Shown: positions 15,735 to 25,751 of the stretch, piece by piece | Layout of the letters: each line of letters begins with the position of its first letter | Position numbering within the stretch: position 1 is the first letter of the stretch | Assembly (NCBI GenBank): GCA_964291305.2 | Contig: OZ219784.1 | Coordinates: 62,001-126,000 of the forward strand | DNA: 64,000 nt | Origin: VXNF01 sp964291305 | Lineage (GTDB): Bacteria > Actinomycetota > Acidimicrobiia > Acidimicrobiales > CATQHL01 | Direction: 5' to 3' | The notes under the pieces: generated by a model | What the model was told of the DNA's origin: nothing | Seen by the model: only the letters and a program-made list of their open reading frames with translations | The model's database searches: none | Position numbers and translations under genes: made by a program

Positions 15735-18161
15735 GTGACTGTTGTCGAGCATTCAGCCAAGTACAACATCGAGGCACCAACAGGCCCGGCGACCAAAGGC
15801 AGCGCCAACGGCGTGGTGGCCGATCCCGGTCCCCCTGAGCCCCGGCCGATCAACTCGCCAATGCGGGTGCGCAAGCGCGACGGCAGCCTCGAGCCGGTGG
15901 ATGTCACCAAGATCGTGCGGCGGGTAGAGCGCTGCAGCAGCGACCTGGACGGCGTGGACTGCATGCGAGTAGCCACCCGCACGATTAGCGGTCTCTGCGA
16001 CGGCTCCTCCACCGTGGAGCTAGACGAGTTGGCAATCCGTACCGCTGCCTCGCTGATCTGCGAAGAGCCCAACTACTCCCGTCTAGCTGCCCGGCTGCTG
16101 GCCACCTACATCGAGGAGGAGGTGGGAAGCCAGGACATCGGCAGTTTCTCCCAAGCGGTCGCCGCCGGGCACCGGCTGGGCCTCACCAGCGACGCAACCG
16201 CCGACTTCGTAGCGGCCAACGCCGAGGCACTAAACGCGGCTGTCGATAACGAGCGCACCGACCTGTTTGAGTTCTCGGGCCTGCGCACGGTCTACGACCG
16301 CTACCTGCTGCGCCACCCCGAGACCCGCAAAGCCATCGAGACCCCCCAGTACTTCCTGCTGCGGGTGGCCTGCGGGCTGGCTGTGGAGGCCGGCGAAGCT
16401 ATTGACTTTTACCGGCTGATCTCTTCGCTGGAGTACCTGCCTTCGAGCCCCACGCTCTTCAACTCCGGCACCACGCATCCGCAGATGTCCTCGTGCTATC
16501 TGCTGGACTCACCGGCCGACGACCTAGAGGCCATCTACAACCGCTACACCGACGTTGCCAAGCTGTCCAAGCACGCCGGCGGCATCGGCCTGTCCTACAG
16601 CCGGGTCCGCAGCCGGGGCTCGCTGATCCGCGGCACTAACGGCCTGTCCAACGGCATCGTGCCGTGGCTCAAGACGCTCGACAGCTCGGTGGCGGCGGTC
16701 AACCAGGGTGGGCGCCGCAAGGGTGCCTGCTGCGTTTACCTAGAGACCTGGCACGCCGACATAGACGAGTTCCTGGACTTGCGAGAGAACACCGGCGACG
16801 AGTCCCGCCGCACCTACAACCTCAACATCGCCAACTGGGTACCCGACCTGTTTATGAAACGGGTGGAGAACGACTGGCAGTGGTCGCTGTTCGACCCCAA
16901 GAAGGTGCCCCACCTAGTGGACCTCTACGACGAGGAGTTCGAACGGGCTTACGTGGAGGCAGAGGAGGCCCGGCTGTTCGAGCGGCAGATACCCGCCCGT
17001 CACCTCTACAGCAAGATGATGCGCACCCTGGCCCAGACCGGCAACGGCTGGATGACCTTCAAAGACGCCTCCAACCTGAAGTGCAACCAAACCGGCAGCA
17101 GTGGCAAGGTGGTACACCTCTCCAACCTCTGCACCGAGATCCTGGAAGTGACTAACGCTGAGCAGACGGCAGTCTGCAACCTGGGGTCGGTGAACGTGGG
17201 CCGCCTGGTGCGCGACGGCGAGTTCGACTTCGAACGCCTCGCCGAGGTGGTGCAGACCGCGGTGAAGTTCCTAGATCGAGTGATCGACATCAACTTCTAC
17301 CCCACCGAGGCAGCCCGGGCCTCTAACGAGGTGTGGCGGCCGGTAGGGCTCGGCCTCATGGGCCTGCAGGACGTGTTCTTCCAACTGCGGTTGCCGTTCG
17401 ACAGCGACGAGGCGCGCCAGCTGTCGCGCCAGATCTCCGAGCAGATCTACTACTGGGCGCTTGCCACCTCGGTGGACCTGGCAAAAGAGTTCGGCCCGCA
17501 CCCCAACTTTGCCGAGACTCGAGCCGCTGGGGGCCAGCTACAGATGGATCTGTGGAACGTCGGCGTTTCCGACGAGGCCCGCTGGGCCGACCTGCGCGAG
17601 CGGATCGCCGCCCACGGGCTGCGCAACTCGCTGCTGATCGCCATTGCCCCCACGGCCACTATTGCCTCCATCGCTGGCTGCTACGAGTGCATCGAGCCCC
17701 AAGTCTCCAACCTGTTCAAGCGCGAGACCCTCTCGGGCGAGTTCCTGCAGATCAACCACTACCTAGTGCGCGACCTGCAGGCGCGGGGTCAATGGACCGG
17801 CGGGATGCTGGAAGCGCTAAAGCGGTCACGCGGATCAGTAGCCGACATCACCGGTGTACCTGAGGACATCAAGCGGCTCTACCGCACCGCTTGGGAGTTG
17901 CCGCAGCGGGCGCTCATAGACCTAGCCGCCGACCGGGGCGCCTTTATAGATCAGAGCCAGTCCCTAAACCTCTTCTTGGAGACACCCACCATCGGAAAGC
18001 TCTCCTCGATGTACACCTACGCCTGGCGTAAAGGCCTGAAGACTACGTACTACCTGCGCTCCCGCCCGGCCACCCACATCAACCAGGCCACGGTCAGCAG
18101 CGGAAGCGCCGCGGTGGCTTGCTCGCTGGAGAACCCCGAGACCTGCGAGGCCTGCGAATAG
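15735..18161 (+). CDS. nrdA: Ribonucleoside-diphosphate reductase alpha subunit
   Basis: An 808-residue catalytic subunit of class I ribonucleotide reductase, which makes deoxyribonucleotides. An ATP-cone (about 42-130) precedes the barrel. Visible active-site elements are SSCYLLD, the SNLCTEI loop with the radical Cys and Glu, TAVCNLGSVN, the radical-transfer pair in KTTYYLRSRP, and the C-terminal redox pair CEACE. The GTG start is chosen for the strong purine-rich site just upstream. It is followed 110 bases later by nrdB. Confidence 0.93.
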   Translation: MTVVEHSAKYNIEAPTGPATKGSANGVVADPGPPEPRPINSPMRVRKRDGSLEPVDVTKIVRRVERCSSDLDGVDCMRVATRTISGLCDGSSTVELDELAIRTAASLICEEPNYSRLAARLLATYIEEEVGSQDIGSFSQAVAAGHRLGLTSDATADFVAANAEALNAAVDNERTDLFEFSGLRTVYDRYLLRHPETRKAIETPQYFLLRVACGLAVEAGEAIDFYRLISSLEYLPSSPTLFNSGTTHPQMSSCYLLDSPADDLEAIYNRYTDVAKLSKHAGGIGLSYSRVRSRGSLIRGTNGLSNGIVPWLKTLDSSVAAVNQGGRRKGACCVYLETWHADIDEFLDLRENTGDESRRTYNLNIANWVPDLFMKRVENDWQWSLFDPKKVPHLVDLYDEEFERAYVEAEEARLFERQIPARHLYSKMMRTLAQTGNGWMTFKDASNLKCNQTGSSGKVVHLSNLCTEILEVTNAEQTAVCNLGSVNVGRLVRDGEFDFERLAEVVQTAVKFLDRVIDINFYPTEAARASNEVWRPVGLGLMGLQDVFFQLRLPFDSDEARQLSRQISEQIYYWALATSVDLAKEFGPHPNFAETRAAGGQLQMDLWNVGVSDEARWADLRERIAAHGLRNSLLIAIAPTATIASIAGCYECIEPQVSNLFKRETLSGEFLQINHYLVRDLQARGQWTGGMLEALKRSRGSVADITGVPEDIKRLYRTAWELPQRALIDLAADRGAFIDQSQSLNLFLETPTIGKLSSMYTYAWRKGLKTTYYLRSRPATHINQATVSSGSAAVACSLENPETCEACE

Positions 18162-18271
18162 CACCCCAGCAGTCGGCCCACTCTGCGATCTCGCATATTC
18201 GAACAGCCGTTTAGCCAACACACAAATTCAAACAACAAGTAAAATAAGATCAAATAAGAAAGGAAGTAAAC

Positions 18272-19354
18272 GTGACCCTCCTCGAGTCTCCGCTTCCGCC
18301 GGGTGCTCCTGCGCCTGGCAGGCCTTCGGGCTCCCAGTCCAGCGCGGCGCAGCCGAACCTGCTCGACCCGGGCTTTGAGTTGACGCTAAGACCGATGCGC
18401 TATCCGGTTTTCTTCGAGATGTACCGCGACGCCATCAAGAACACCTGGACGGTGGACGAGGTGGACTTTTCCGACGACATCTTGGACCTAGACCGCAAGC
18501 TGCTGCCCTCAGAGAAGCACCTAGTGCACCGGCTTTGTGCCTTCTTCGCCACCGGCGACTCGATCGTGGCCAACAACCTGGTGCTGAACCTCTACAAGCA
18601 CATCAACTCCCCCGAGGCCCGCATGTACCTATCGCGGCAGCTCTACGAGGAGGCGCTGCACGTTCAGTTCTACCTCACGCTGCTGGACAACTACATGCCA
18701 GACCTCCAAGAGCGTCACGCCGCTTTCGCCGCCGTGGAGAACATCCCCTCGATTCGCCGCAAGGCCGAGTTCTGCTTCCGCTGGATGGGGTCTATCGAGA
18801 CCCTCGATGAGTTGAATACAAACGCCGAGCGGCGCAAGTTCCTCTTGAACCTCATCTGCTTCGCCACCTGCATCGAGGGGCTGTTCTTCTTCGCCGCCTT
18901 CGCCTACGTGTACTTTCTGCGCTCCAAGGGGCTGCTGAACGGCTTGGCAGCCGGAACCAACTGGGTGTTCCGGGACGAGAGCTGCCACATGAACTTTGCT
19001 CTTCAAGTTGTGAACACCGTGCGGGAAGAGCAGCCCGAACTCTTCGACGAGCAGCTAGCAGCCGAGATCCGCCAGATGCTGGCCGAGGCGGTGGACTGTG
19101 AGTACCAGTTTGCTGAGGATCTGCTCGCCGGCGGTATACCTGGCATGTCCCTAGCCGACACCCGCCAGTATCTGGAGTACGTGGCCGACCTGCGGCTGAG
19201 CCAGTTGGGCCTCCCCGCCCAATACGGCACACATAACCCGTTCTCGTTCATGGACCTGCAGGATGTCCAGGAACTGACCAACTTCTTCGAGCGCACGGTC
19301 TCGGCGTACCAGGTGGGCATCGAAGGCGCCATAAGCTTCGACGAGGACTTCTAG
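18272..19354 (+). CDS. nrdB: Ribonucleoside-diphosphate reductase beta subunit
   Basis: A 360-residue radical-generating subunit. Diiron ligands can be read in EEALHVQFY (Glu, His and, four residues on, the presumed radical Tyr), CIEGLFFF (Glu) and RDESCHMNF (Glu, His). The tyrosine is retained, unlike in class Ic enzymes. The first 35 or so residues are a Pro/Gly-rich extension. A GTG start follows AAGGAAG at 18259-18265. The leader 18162-18271 is A+T-rich. The gene is closed by two hairpins. Confidence 0.92.
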   Translation: MTLLESPLPPGAPAPGRPSGSQSSAAQPNLLDPGFELTLRPMRYPVFFEMYRDAIKNTWTVDEVDFSDDILDLDRKLLPSEKHLVHRLCAFFATGDSIVANNLVLNLYKHINSPEARMYLSRQLYEEALHVQFYLTLLDNYMPDLQERHAAFAAVENIPSIRRKAEFCFRWMGSIETLDELNTNAERRKFLLNLICFATCIEGLFFFAAFAYVYFLRSKGLLNGLAAGTNWVFRDESCHMNFALQVVNTVREEQPELFDEQLAAEIRQMLAEAVDCEYQFAEDLLAGGIPGMSLADTRQYLEYVADLRLSQLGLPAQYGTHNPFSFMDLQDVQELTNFFERTVSAYQVGIEGAISFDEDF

Positions 19355-19376
19355 CAAGGTCCTCGCACAACAGATC

Positions 19377-19445
19377 GCCTCTACAACACTAGAGGCACCT
19401 CGGCCAGGCTCGGTACTCACCCCCACCGAGCCTGGCCCTCATTTT
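19377..19445 (+). terminator. Double hairpin terminator after nrdB
   Basis: A 7-bp stem with a 6-nt loop (19377-19396) is followed by a perfect 13-bp stem (19402-19414 with 19425-19437) and then CTCATTTT. It lies between convergent nrdB and meaB and probably ends both transcripts. Confidence 0.85.
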
Positions 19446-19497
19446 GGCTCAGTTGATCTGGCCAACCCGGCGAGTTCAGTGAGTCCGGCGACGGCGT

Positions 19498-20511
19498 TCA
19501 CCGAGCGACCAGTTGGGTCAAACGGGCTGCAGCTCGGGCGGGCTGGAGCTGTCCCGAGCGGACCTGCTCGGTGAGTTCGGGAAGCAGTGCCCCCACCTGA
19601 GGATGCTGCTGCAACACCTCCATGAGCTGTCGTTCTGTGAGGTGCCACATCCAGCGGACCCGCTGGTCGGCGCGACGCTCCCGCCAACCGCCGGCAGCCT
19701 GCAGCACCTCGGCATGCGACTGCAGCTTCGCCCAGAGGGCCTCCAAGCCGCTCTGGGCCAACGCGCTAGCGGTAAGCACCGACGGCTCCCAAACAGAGCC
19801 CCCGGGGCGTAAAAGCCGTAGAGCGGCGGCGTAGTCGGCGGCGGCGCGCTGGGCAGCGGCCACCAGGTCGCCGTCGGCCTTGTTCACTACTAGCACATCG
19901 GTCAGCTCGAACAGGCCTCGCTTGATGCCCTGCAGCTCGTCACCTCCAGCGGGGGTGGTGACCGTCATCACCGTGTCACAAATGTCGGCCACGGCCACCT
20001 CCGACTGACCTACCCCGACGGTCTCGATGAACACCACGTCGTAGCTAGCGCCCTCTAGCACTTCCACAACCTCCAACGTGGCGTCGGTGACGCCGCCCAG
20101 CGCGCCGGCCGAAGGCGACGGCCGAACAAAGGCACCCTCCGCCGCCGCTAGACGCCCCATACGGGTCTTGTCCCCGAGGATCGACCCGCCGCTGACCGCA
20201 CTGGAAGGGTCCACCGCCAGCACCGCAACACGCTGACCCCGCTCGCAGAGTTGCGAACCCAAAGCGTCGATGAGAGAACTCTTGCCAGCACCCGGAGGGC
20301 CGGTGACGCCCACCCGATGCGAGTCAGCTCCGTGGGGGGCTAACTGTTCGAGCACCTCCGAAGCGATGGCCCGCTGGGCGGAATGGGTGCTCTCGACCAG
20401 CGTGATGGTGCGAGCCAGCCAGCTGCGATCACCGGCCAGCACGCCAGCCACATATGCATCTGCCGGCGAGCGGCCCGCCGTCTGCTGTTCGGGCCGCTCC
20501 GGGTCGTTCAC
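19498..20511 (-). CDS. meaB: Methylmalonyl-CoA mutase-associated GTPase MeaB
   Basis: A 337-residue G3E-family P-loop GTPase that protects and reloads methylmalonyl-CoA mutase. Seen are Walker A GPPGAGKSSLID, VLAVDPSSAVSGGSILGDKTRM, the ETVGVGQSE switch and NKAD for guanine recognition. The frame can extend to a TTG at 20520, but the GTG at 20509-20511 overlaps the mutB stop as GTGA and is the better start. It is the last gene of mutA-mutB-meaB. Confidence 0.92.
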   Translation of the reverse strand: MNDPERPEQQTAGRSPADAYVAGVLAGDRSWLARTITLVESTHSAQRAIASEVLEQLAPHGADSHRVGVTGPPGAGKSSLIDALGSQLCERGQRVAVLAVDPSSAVSGGSILGDKTRMGRLAAAEGAFVRPSPSAGALGGVTDATLEVVEVLEGASYDVVFIETVGVGQSEVAVADICDTVMTVTTPAGGDELQGIKRGLFELTDVLVVNKADGDLVAAAQRAAADYAAALRLLRPGGSVWEPSVLTASALAQSGLEALWAKLQSHAEVLQAAGGWRERRADQRVRWMWHLTERQLMEVLQQHPQVGALLPELTEQVRSGQLQPARAAARLTQLVAR

Positions 20512-22670
20512 GCCGACCAAGCGTCCAGCGCGTCTAACAGCTCGCCCGCAGCGACGGTGAGAGAGGTGCCGGGGCCGAACACAGCCTCGGCGCCGGCGTC
20601 TAATAGCAACGGTCGATCCCGCTCGGGGATCACGCCGCCCACCACGACCATGATGTCTGACCGGCCCAGCTCTGCTAGCTCGGCTATCAGCTGCGGCACG
20701 TGCGTGAGGTGGCCAGCCGTTAGGGACGAGACCCCCACAATGTGCACATCGTTCTCGACCGCCTGGCGGGCCACCTCGCCGGGGGTTTGGAACAGCGGCC
20801 CGATGTCCACGTCGAAACCCAGGTCGGCGTAGCCGCTGGCCACCACCTTCTGGCCCCGGTCGTGTCCATCCTGACCAATCTTGGCAACCAGGATGCGGGG
20901 TCGGCGACCGTGGCGGGCGGCCAGCTCTTCGATCCGCCTGCGCACCTGCATTACCGACTCGTCGGCACCTGCGGCCTGGCTGTACACACCAGAGATCGTA
21001 CGGACTTCAGCCACGTACCGTCCCCAGACCCGCTCTAAGGCACCGCTGATCTCACCCACGGTGGCCCGAGCCCGAGCGGCACGCACCGACAGTTCCAGCA
21101 GGTTTCCTTCCCCGGTGTCAGCGCAGCGAGTCAACGCCTCTAAGGCAGCGTCGGTGGTCGACTGGTCACGCTCTGCCCGCACGTTGGCCAGTCGAGCAGT
21201 TTGGGCAGCCAGCACCTCAGCATTGTCCACCGCTAGCAGTTCCACCGACTGGCGAGCTTGGGGGCGGTAGCGGTTCACACCGATGAGGGCCTGCTTGCCA
21301 GCGTCGATGCGGGCCTGAGTTCTAGTGGCGGCCTGTTCAATCCGAGCCTTCGGCACACCGGCCTCGATAGCGGCCGCCATGCCGCCCATAGCTTCGATCT
21401 CGTCAATGTGACTAGCTGCCCGCCGGGCTAACTGGTCGGTGAGCCGTTCTAGGTAATAGCTGCCGCCCCAGGGATCCACCGGGGCACGGATGCCGCTCTC
21501 GTGCTGCAAAACCAGCTGGGTGTTGCGGGCAACGCGGGCGGAGAAGTCACTCGGCAGCGCTAACGCCTCGTCAAACGAGTTGGTGTGCAGCGACTGGGTG
21601 TGCCCCTGAGTGGCGGCCATTGCTTCGATGCAGGTGCGGGCCACGTTGTTGTAGACATCCTCAGCGGTGAGGCTCCACCCAGAAGTTTGGCAGTGAGCCC
21701 GCAGTACCAGTGAACGCGGGTCGGCTGGATTGAACTGTCGCATCAGCGCGGCCCACAAAAGCCGGGCGGCCCGCAGCTTCGCCACCTCCATAAAAAAGTT
21801 CATGCCGATACCCCAGAAGAAGCTAAGGCGGGGCGCGAAATCGTCAATATCCAAACCCGCGCCGAGACCGCAGCGCACATACTCCAGCCCATCGGCGATG
21901 GTGTAGGCCAACTCCAAGTCGGCAGTGGCACCGGCCTCCTGCATGTGGTAACCGGAGATGGAGATGGAGTTATAGCGGGGCATCTCAGCGGCGGTATAGG
22001 CAAAAATGTCAGACACGATCCGTATGGAGGGCCGGGGCGGGTAGATGTAGGTGTTGCGGACCATGAACTCTTTCAGGATGTCGTTCTGGATGGTCCCGGT
22101 TAGGGCGGCGGGCACCACGCCTTGCAGCTCAGCGGCCACGATGTACATGGCCATCACCGGCAGCACCGCGCCGTTCATAGTCATTGACACGCTCATGGCA
22201 TCCAGCGGGATGCCGTCGAAGAGGATTTGCATGTCGCTTACGGAGTCGATCGCCACGCCTGCCATGCCCACATCGCCGGTGACCCGAGGGTTGTCAGAGT
22301 CATAGCCCCGGTGGGTAGGCAGGTCGAAGGCCACCGAAAGGCCCCGCTGGCCCGCGGCCAAGTTGCGCCGGTAGAAGGCGTTGGACTCCTCGGCAGTGGA
22401 GAACCCGGCGTACTGGCGGATGGTCCAAGGTCGGGTGAGATACATCGTGGGGTGAGGGCCGCGCAGGTAAGGCGCCAAGCCCGGGTACGTGTGTGGCGCC
22501 TGCAGGTCGGCAACGTCGGCTGCGGTGTAACAAGCTTGGAGGTCGATGCCCTCGGGCGTGGGCTGAGCCCGCCGGTCGCCAGCGGAGGTTTGGCTTGGAG
22601 CGAGGCTGTCGGGGCACTCATCGTGGGCCGCACGCCAGCTGAGCGCAGCAAAGTCCGGGATAGCGCTCAT
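20508..22670 (-). CDS. mutB: Methylmalonyl-CoA mutase large subunit
   Basis: A 720-residue adenosylcobalamin-dependent mutase converting (R)-methylmalonyl-CoA to succinyl-CoA in propionate, branched-chain amino acid and odd-chain fatty acid breakdown. The barrel carries YAGFSTAEESNAFYRRN and THRGYDSDNPRVTGDVGMAGV, typical of methylmalonyl-CoA rather than isobutyryl-CoA mutases. The B12-binding domain has GQDGHDRGQKVV with the cobalt-ligating His. The ATG at 22670 overlaps the mutA stop (ATGA). Confidence 0.95.
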   Translation of the reverse strand: MSAIPDFAALSWRAAHDECPDSLAPSQTSAGDRRAQPTPEGIDLQACYTAADVADLQAPHTYPGLAPYLRGPHPTMYLTRPWTIRQYAGFSTAEESNAFYRRNLAAGQRGLSVAFDLPTHRGYDSDNPRVTGDVGMAGVAIDSVSDMQILFDGIPLDAMSVSMTMNGAVLPVMAMYIVAAELQGVVPAALTGTIQNDILKEFMVRNTYIYPPRPSIRIVSDIFAYTAAEMPRYNSISISGYHMQEAGATADLELAYTIADGLEYVRCGLGAGLDIDDFAPRLSFFWGIGMNFFMEVAKLRAARLLWAALMRQFNPADPRSLVLRAHCQTSGWSLTAEDVYNNVARTCIEAMAATQGHTQSLHTNSFDEALALPSDFSARVARNTQLVLQHESGIRAPVDPWGGSYYLERLTDQLARRAASHIDEIEAMGGMAAAIEAGVPKARIEQAATRTQARIDAGKQALIGVNRYRPQARQSVELLAVDNAEVLAAQTARLANVRAERDQSTTDAALEALTRCADTGEGNLLELSVRAARARATVGEISGALERVWGRYVAEVRTISGVYSQAAGADESVMQVRRRIEELAARHGRRPRILVAKIGQDGHDRGQKVVASGYADLGFDVDIGPLFQTPGEVARQAVENDVHIVGVSSLTAGHLTHVPQLIAELAELGRSDIMVVVGGVIPERDRPLLLDAGAEAVFGPGTSLTVAAGELLDALDAWSA

Positions 22671-24157
22671 GAGAGTTTCCCGTTGCCGGGACTCTGCAGC
22701 TTTAGCGGAGCTATCTGCAGCGCCGCGTCCACCGGAGCAGGGGTTACAGCCTGCGGGGTTGAAGCTTCCGGGGTTGCATCCGGCACCGAAAGCTGAGGAT
22801 CCAGGTCACGCTCCTCGGTGGGCGGCGGATAGCAGGTAACCCCTACTACTTGCTCGACGCCGGTGCGAAGGTGCTCCGCACGCTGTTCAACCGCTTCAGC
22901 TAAGCGAGCCGCCAGCCAGCCGTCTTGTAATACAGCGCTCATCCCCCCGGCGGCCTGAATCTCCCGGAACTGCTCCCAAGCAGCCTCGGCTAGGCGGGCT
23001 GTGCGATCTTCGACATACCAGGATCCGCCAGCGGGGTCGGCCACGACTCCCAAGTGGGACTCCTCGGCCAGCAGGTGGCTGATATTGCGAGCTAGGCGGC
23101 GTCCCTGCTCGCTAGGTTCACCTAGCGCCACGTCGTAGGGCAAGATGGTTAGGCATTCCGCCCCACCAGCGGCCGCGGCAAAAGCCGCCGTAGTGGCCCG
23201 AATGAGGTTCACGAAAGGATCTTGCGCCGCAAACATGGCTTCGGAGGTGATCGCCCAGCAGCGCAGGGCGCGGCGCTGAGTTCTAGCCACGCCGCACGCC
23301 TCCAGCACCCGGTCCCACAGCCTCCGAGCGGCACGGAACTTGCAAATAGTGGCGAACTGGTCGGCCGTGGCCCCTAGCCGGGCTTCGAGGTGTTGCGTCG
23401 CCTGAGACGGCGGGACGCCAGCAGACTCCAGGGAGCGCAGGTAAGCCACGCTGGTCGCCAACAAACAGGCCAACTCCAGCGCTGGCGGGGCACCGGCATC
23501 GGCGTAAACCGTGGCATCGACAGCGAAAATTGCTCCCCGGACACGCCCGCCGGGCTGGCTGCTGCCGCCCTGAGCCTGGAGTGCGCTCACCTGCGAAGCC
23601 ACTTGGGCGAGTGCCGCCTCGCTGGAGCAGAGCAGGAAACCATGGCGGGCCAGCGCACCCAGCGGATCGGCCGGGACCGCCAGCCCGCCCGGCGAGGTAG
23701 CCCCAGCCAGGGCGGCGGTGGCCTCCGCTGCGGCGGCAAACCAAGGCCCCCCGTCTACCGTCACCGGCGTCTCAGCGGGATTTACTCTCGCCAGAGCGGC
23801 CAGCAACTCGCCGGGAGCCGGCGGGCGCCGCAGCCGCAGCCAAACGCTCGAAGCGCCCCCTACGACATCTTGGGCTATAGCGGCGCTGGTCTCGGCAGGC
23901 TCGCCGAGGTCGTGGCGCTGCCGCAGCTCCCAGAGCCAACGGTGGCGATGGGCTCCCCGGGTGAACGGTGCCTCGCCCGGCAGGCCCGCAAGCTCAGCGG
24001 AGCCATCAGCCATAGCAGCGGTGTAGAGCGACTGGATTTCAATTCCGTCGGGAGTGCGCTTAGCAAGGCTCTCGAGCGGCTCGGGGGCCAAGAGGCGCCG
24101 CACCTGTTCCTCCCAGTCGCTAAGGGAGGGAGCTTCAAACCGCAGCAGCGAAGCCAC
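22667..24157 (-). CDS. mutA: Methylmalonyl-CoA mutase small subunit
   Basis: A 496-residue partner of MutB with the same barrel fold but no intact cobalamin site; family members are structural. It begins LLRFEAPSLSDWEEQVRRLL and ends in a Pro-rich tail. The frame extends to 24265, but the GTG at 24155-24157 is preceded by AGGTGGG at a good distance, so I chose it. The earlier residues would overlap the divergent gene at 24256. The interval to 24256 should hold a divergent promoter. Confidence 0.88.
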   Translation of the reverse strand: MASLLRFEAPSLSDWEEQVRRLLAPEPLESLAKRTPDGIEIQSLYTAAMADGSAELAGLPGEAPFTRGAHRHRWLWELRQRHDLGEPAETSAAIAQDVVGGASSVWLRLRRPPAPGELLAALARVNPAETPVTVDGGPWFAAAAEATAALAGATSPGGLAVPADPLGALARHGFLLCSSEAALAQVASQVSALQAQGGSSQPGGRVRGAIFAVDATVYADAGAPPALELACLLATSVAYLRSLESAGVPPSQATQHLEARLGATADQFATICKFRAARRLWDRVLEACGVARTQRRALRCWAITSEAMFAAQDPFVNLIRATTAAFAAAAGGAECLTILPYDVALGEPSEQGRRLARNISHLLAEESHLGVVADPAGGSWYVEDRTARLAEAAWEQFREIQAAGGMSAVLQDGWLAARLAEAVEQRAEHLRTGVEQVVGVTCYPPPTEERDLDPQLSVPDATPEASTPQAVTPAPVDAALQIAPLKLQSPGNGKLS

Positions 24158-24255
24158 ACTTGATTTCCCACCTGAAGCCACGCCTGAAGTCACTCCCTTG
24201 GGGGTCACCCTGCCAAGGGTACGACCGTAGTCTCGCCGCGCGCGAGAATCCCTGG

Positions 24256-25734
24256 GTGTCACCATTTCCGCCGTATCGCTCTTGGGGACAGCGGGAGGAC
24301 CGCTTTTTTCTGGCCGCAGTGATGGTTGTGGCGCTAGTCGCGGCAGCCTGCGGGGCCAACTCGGGAGCTACTCCAAGCTCGCAAACGCAGGCTCCGACTC
24401 AAAGCGAACCGGCTGAGGCAACCCCCGAGACACCCCCGACACCCCCAGAAGCGACCCAAACAGCCCCCGAGACAACCCAAGCCTCGCCAGGAGTCCCGGA
24501 CAGTGCGCCCGAGGCCGACGAGATTGGCGGCGAGATTGCCGACGATAGCGCCGGTGATCCAGCCGAGCCCCCGGCCGCGCTGCCAACTCCGCCAGCGGGG
24601 CCCAGCTTCCCCGAACCTCTAGGCGTGACCCTCAACCGCCTGGCCGAGCTGCCGGTGCCGCTGGCGGTCGCCTTCCGGCGCCAGGAACCGGAGTCGCTCT
24701 ACGTTGCCTTGCGTCACGGCGAGGTGATCCGCCTGCGAGGCAGCAGCGATCGGGTGGACTCATCGGCCATTTTGCAGCGCGACGGTGATAGCGACCGCGA
24801 TGTCGTCTTAGACATGAGTGCCAAGGTGGACATCCGGGGCGAGATGGGACTGCTGGGCCTTACCTTCTCGCCCGAGGGCGAATGGCTCTACACGTCCTCG
24901 GTGAACAGCCAGCAGGTCAGCGAACTCTGGGAATGGCCAGTGGCAGCCGACGGCGAAATCGACGCCAGCGGTGCCCGGTTAGTGCTACGCCTAGAGCAGC
25001 CCTTCTGGAACCACAACGGTGGTGACGTGACCTTCGGCCCCGACGGCTACCTGTATCTGGGATTCGGCGACGGTGGCGGTGCTGGCGACCCGCTGCGGGC
25101 CGGCCAGGACCGCTTCAGCTGGTTGGGAGCCATCCTGCGCATCGATCCCCGTCCCTCCCCAGATGGGGAGCCTTACACCATCCCCGCCGATAACCCCTTC
25201 GCCGACGGCGTCGACGGGGCGCCTGAGGTCTGGCTTTGGGGCGTCCGCAACCCTTGGCGGTTCTCCTTCGACCGCGCCACTGGCGACCTCTGGGTAGCCG
25301 ACGTGGGCCAGGACTTAATAGAGGAGGTAAACCGTCTGCCTTCGGGGAACGGAGCCGCCGGCCGGGGCGCCAACCTAGGGTGGAGCGACTACGAAGCCAG
25401 CGCCCCGTACTGGTCCAACAGCGAGCCGCCGAGCCACGTGCGACCCGTGGTGGAGTTCCGCCACGGCGCCGACAATCGCTGCTCGGTAACCGGTGGATAT
25501 GTTTACCGGGGCAGCCAGCTGCCGGGGCTCAGCGGCTTCTACCTCTACAGCGACTACTGCGACGGCACGATCTGGGGCTACAGCGACGCTGCCGGCGCTC
25601 AGCCAATCCCCCTGGCCAGCGGAGAACCGCCAAACTCGGTGCTGTCTTTCGGCCAAGGCCCCGACGGCGAGATTTACCTCCTCGGACCTAAAGCCCTCTG
25701 GCGCTTGGAGCCTAGCCCTAACCTCCAGCCCTGA
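24256..25734 (+). CDS. PQQ-type sugar dehydrogenase family lipoprotein
   Basis: A six-bladed beta-propeller of the soluble glucose/aldose dehydrogenase family (PF07995 type). Motifs seen include MGLLGLTFSPEGEWLYTS, FGPDGYLYLGFGDGGGAGDP, LRIDPRP, WGVRNPWRFSFDRATGDLWVADVGQD and GGYVYRG. The N-terminus holds a hydrophobic stretch ending VALVAAAC (lipobox), then an acidic Pro/Thr-rich linker to about 125. The start is uncertain: the GTG at 24256 and the ATG at 24322 are the main options. It probably oxidises a sugar outside the membrane, or is a non-enzymatic propeller; no PQQ genes are present here. Confidence 0.78.
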   Translation: MSPFPPYRSWGQREDRFFLAAVMVVALVAAACGANSGATPSSQTQAPTQSEPAEATPETPPTPPEATQTAPETTQASPGVPDSAPEADEIGGEIADDSAGDPAEPPAALPTPPAGPSFPEPLGVTLNRLAELPVPLAVAFRRQEPESLYVALRHGEVIRLRGSSDRVDSSAILQRDGDSDRDVVLDMSAKVDIRGEMGLLGLTFSPEGEWLYTSSVNSQQVSELWEWPVAADGEIDASGARLVLRLEQPFWNHNGGDVTFGPDGYLYLGFGDGGGAGDPLRAGQDRFSWLGAILRIDPRPSPDGEPYTIPADNPFADGVDGAPEVWLWGVRNPWRFSFDRATGDLWVADVGQDLIEEVNRLPSGNGAAGRGANLGWSDYEASAPYWSNSEPPSHVRPVVEFRHGADNRCSVTGGYVYRGSQLPGLSGFYLYSDYCDGTIWGYSDAAGAQPIPLASGEPPNSVLSFGQGPDGEIYLLGPKALWRLEPSPNLQP

Positions 25735-25751
25735 TCCCGGTAGCTAGTACC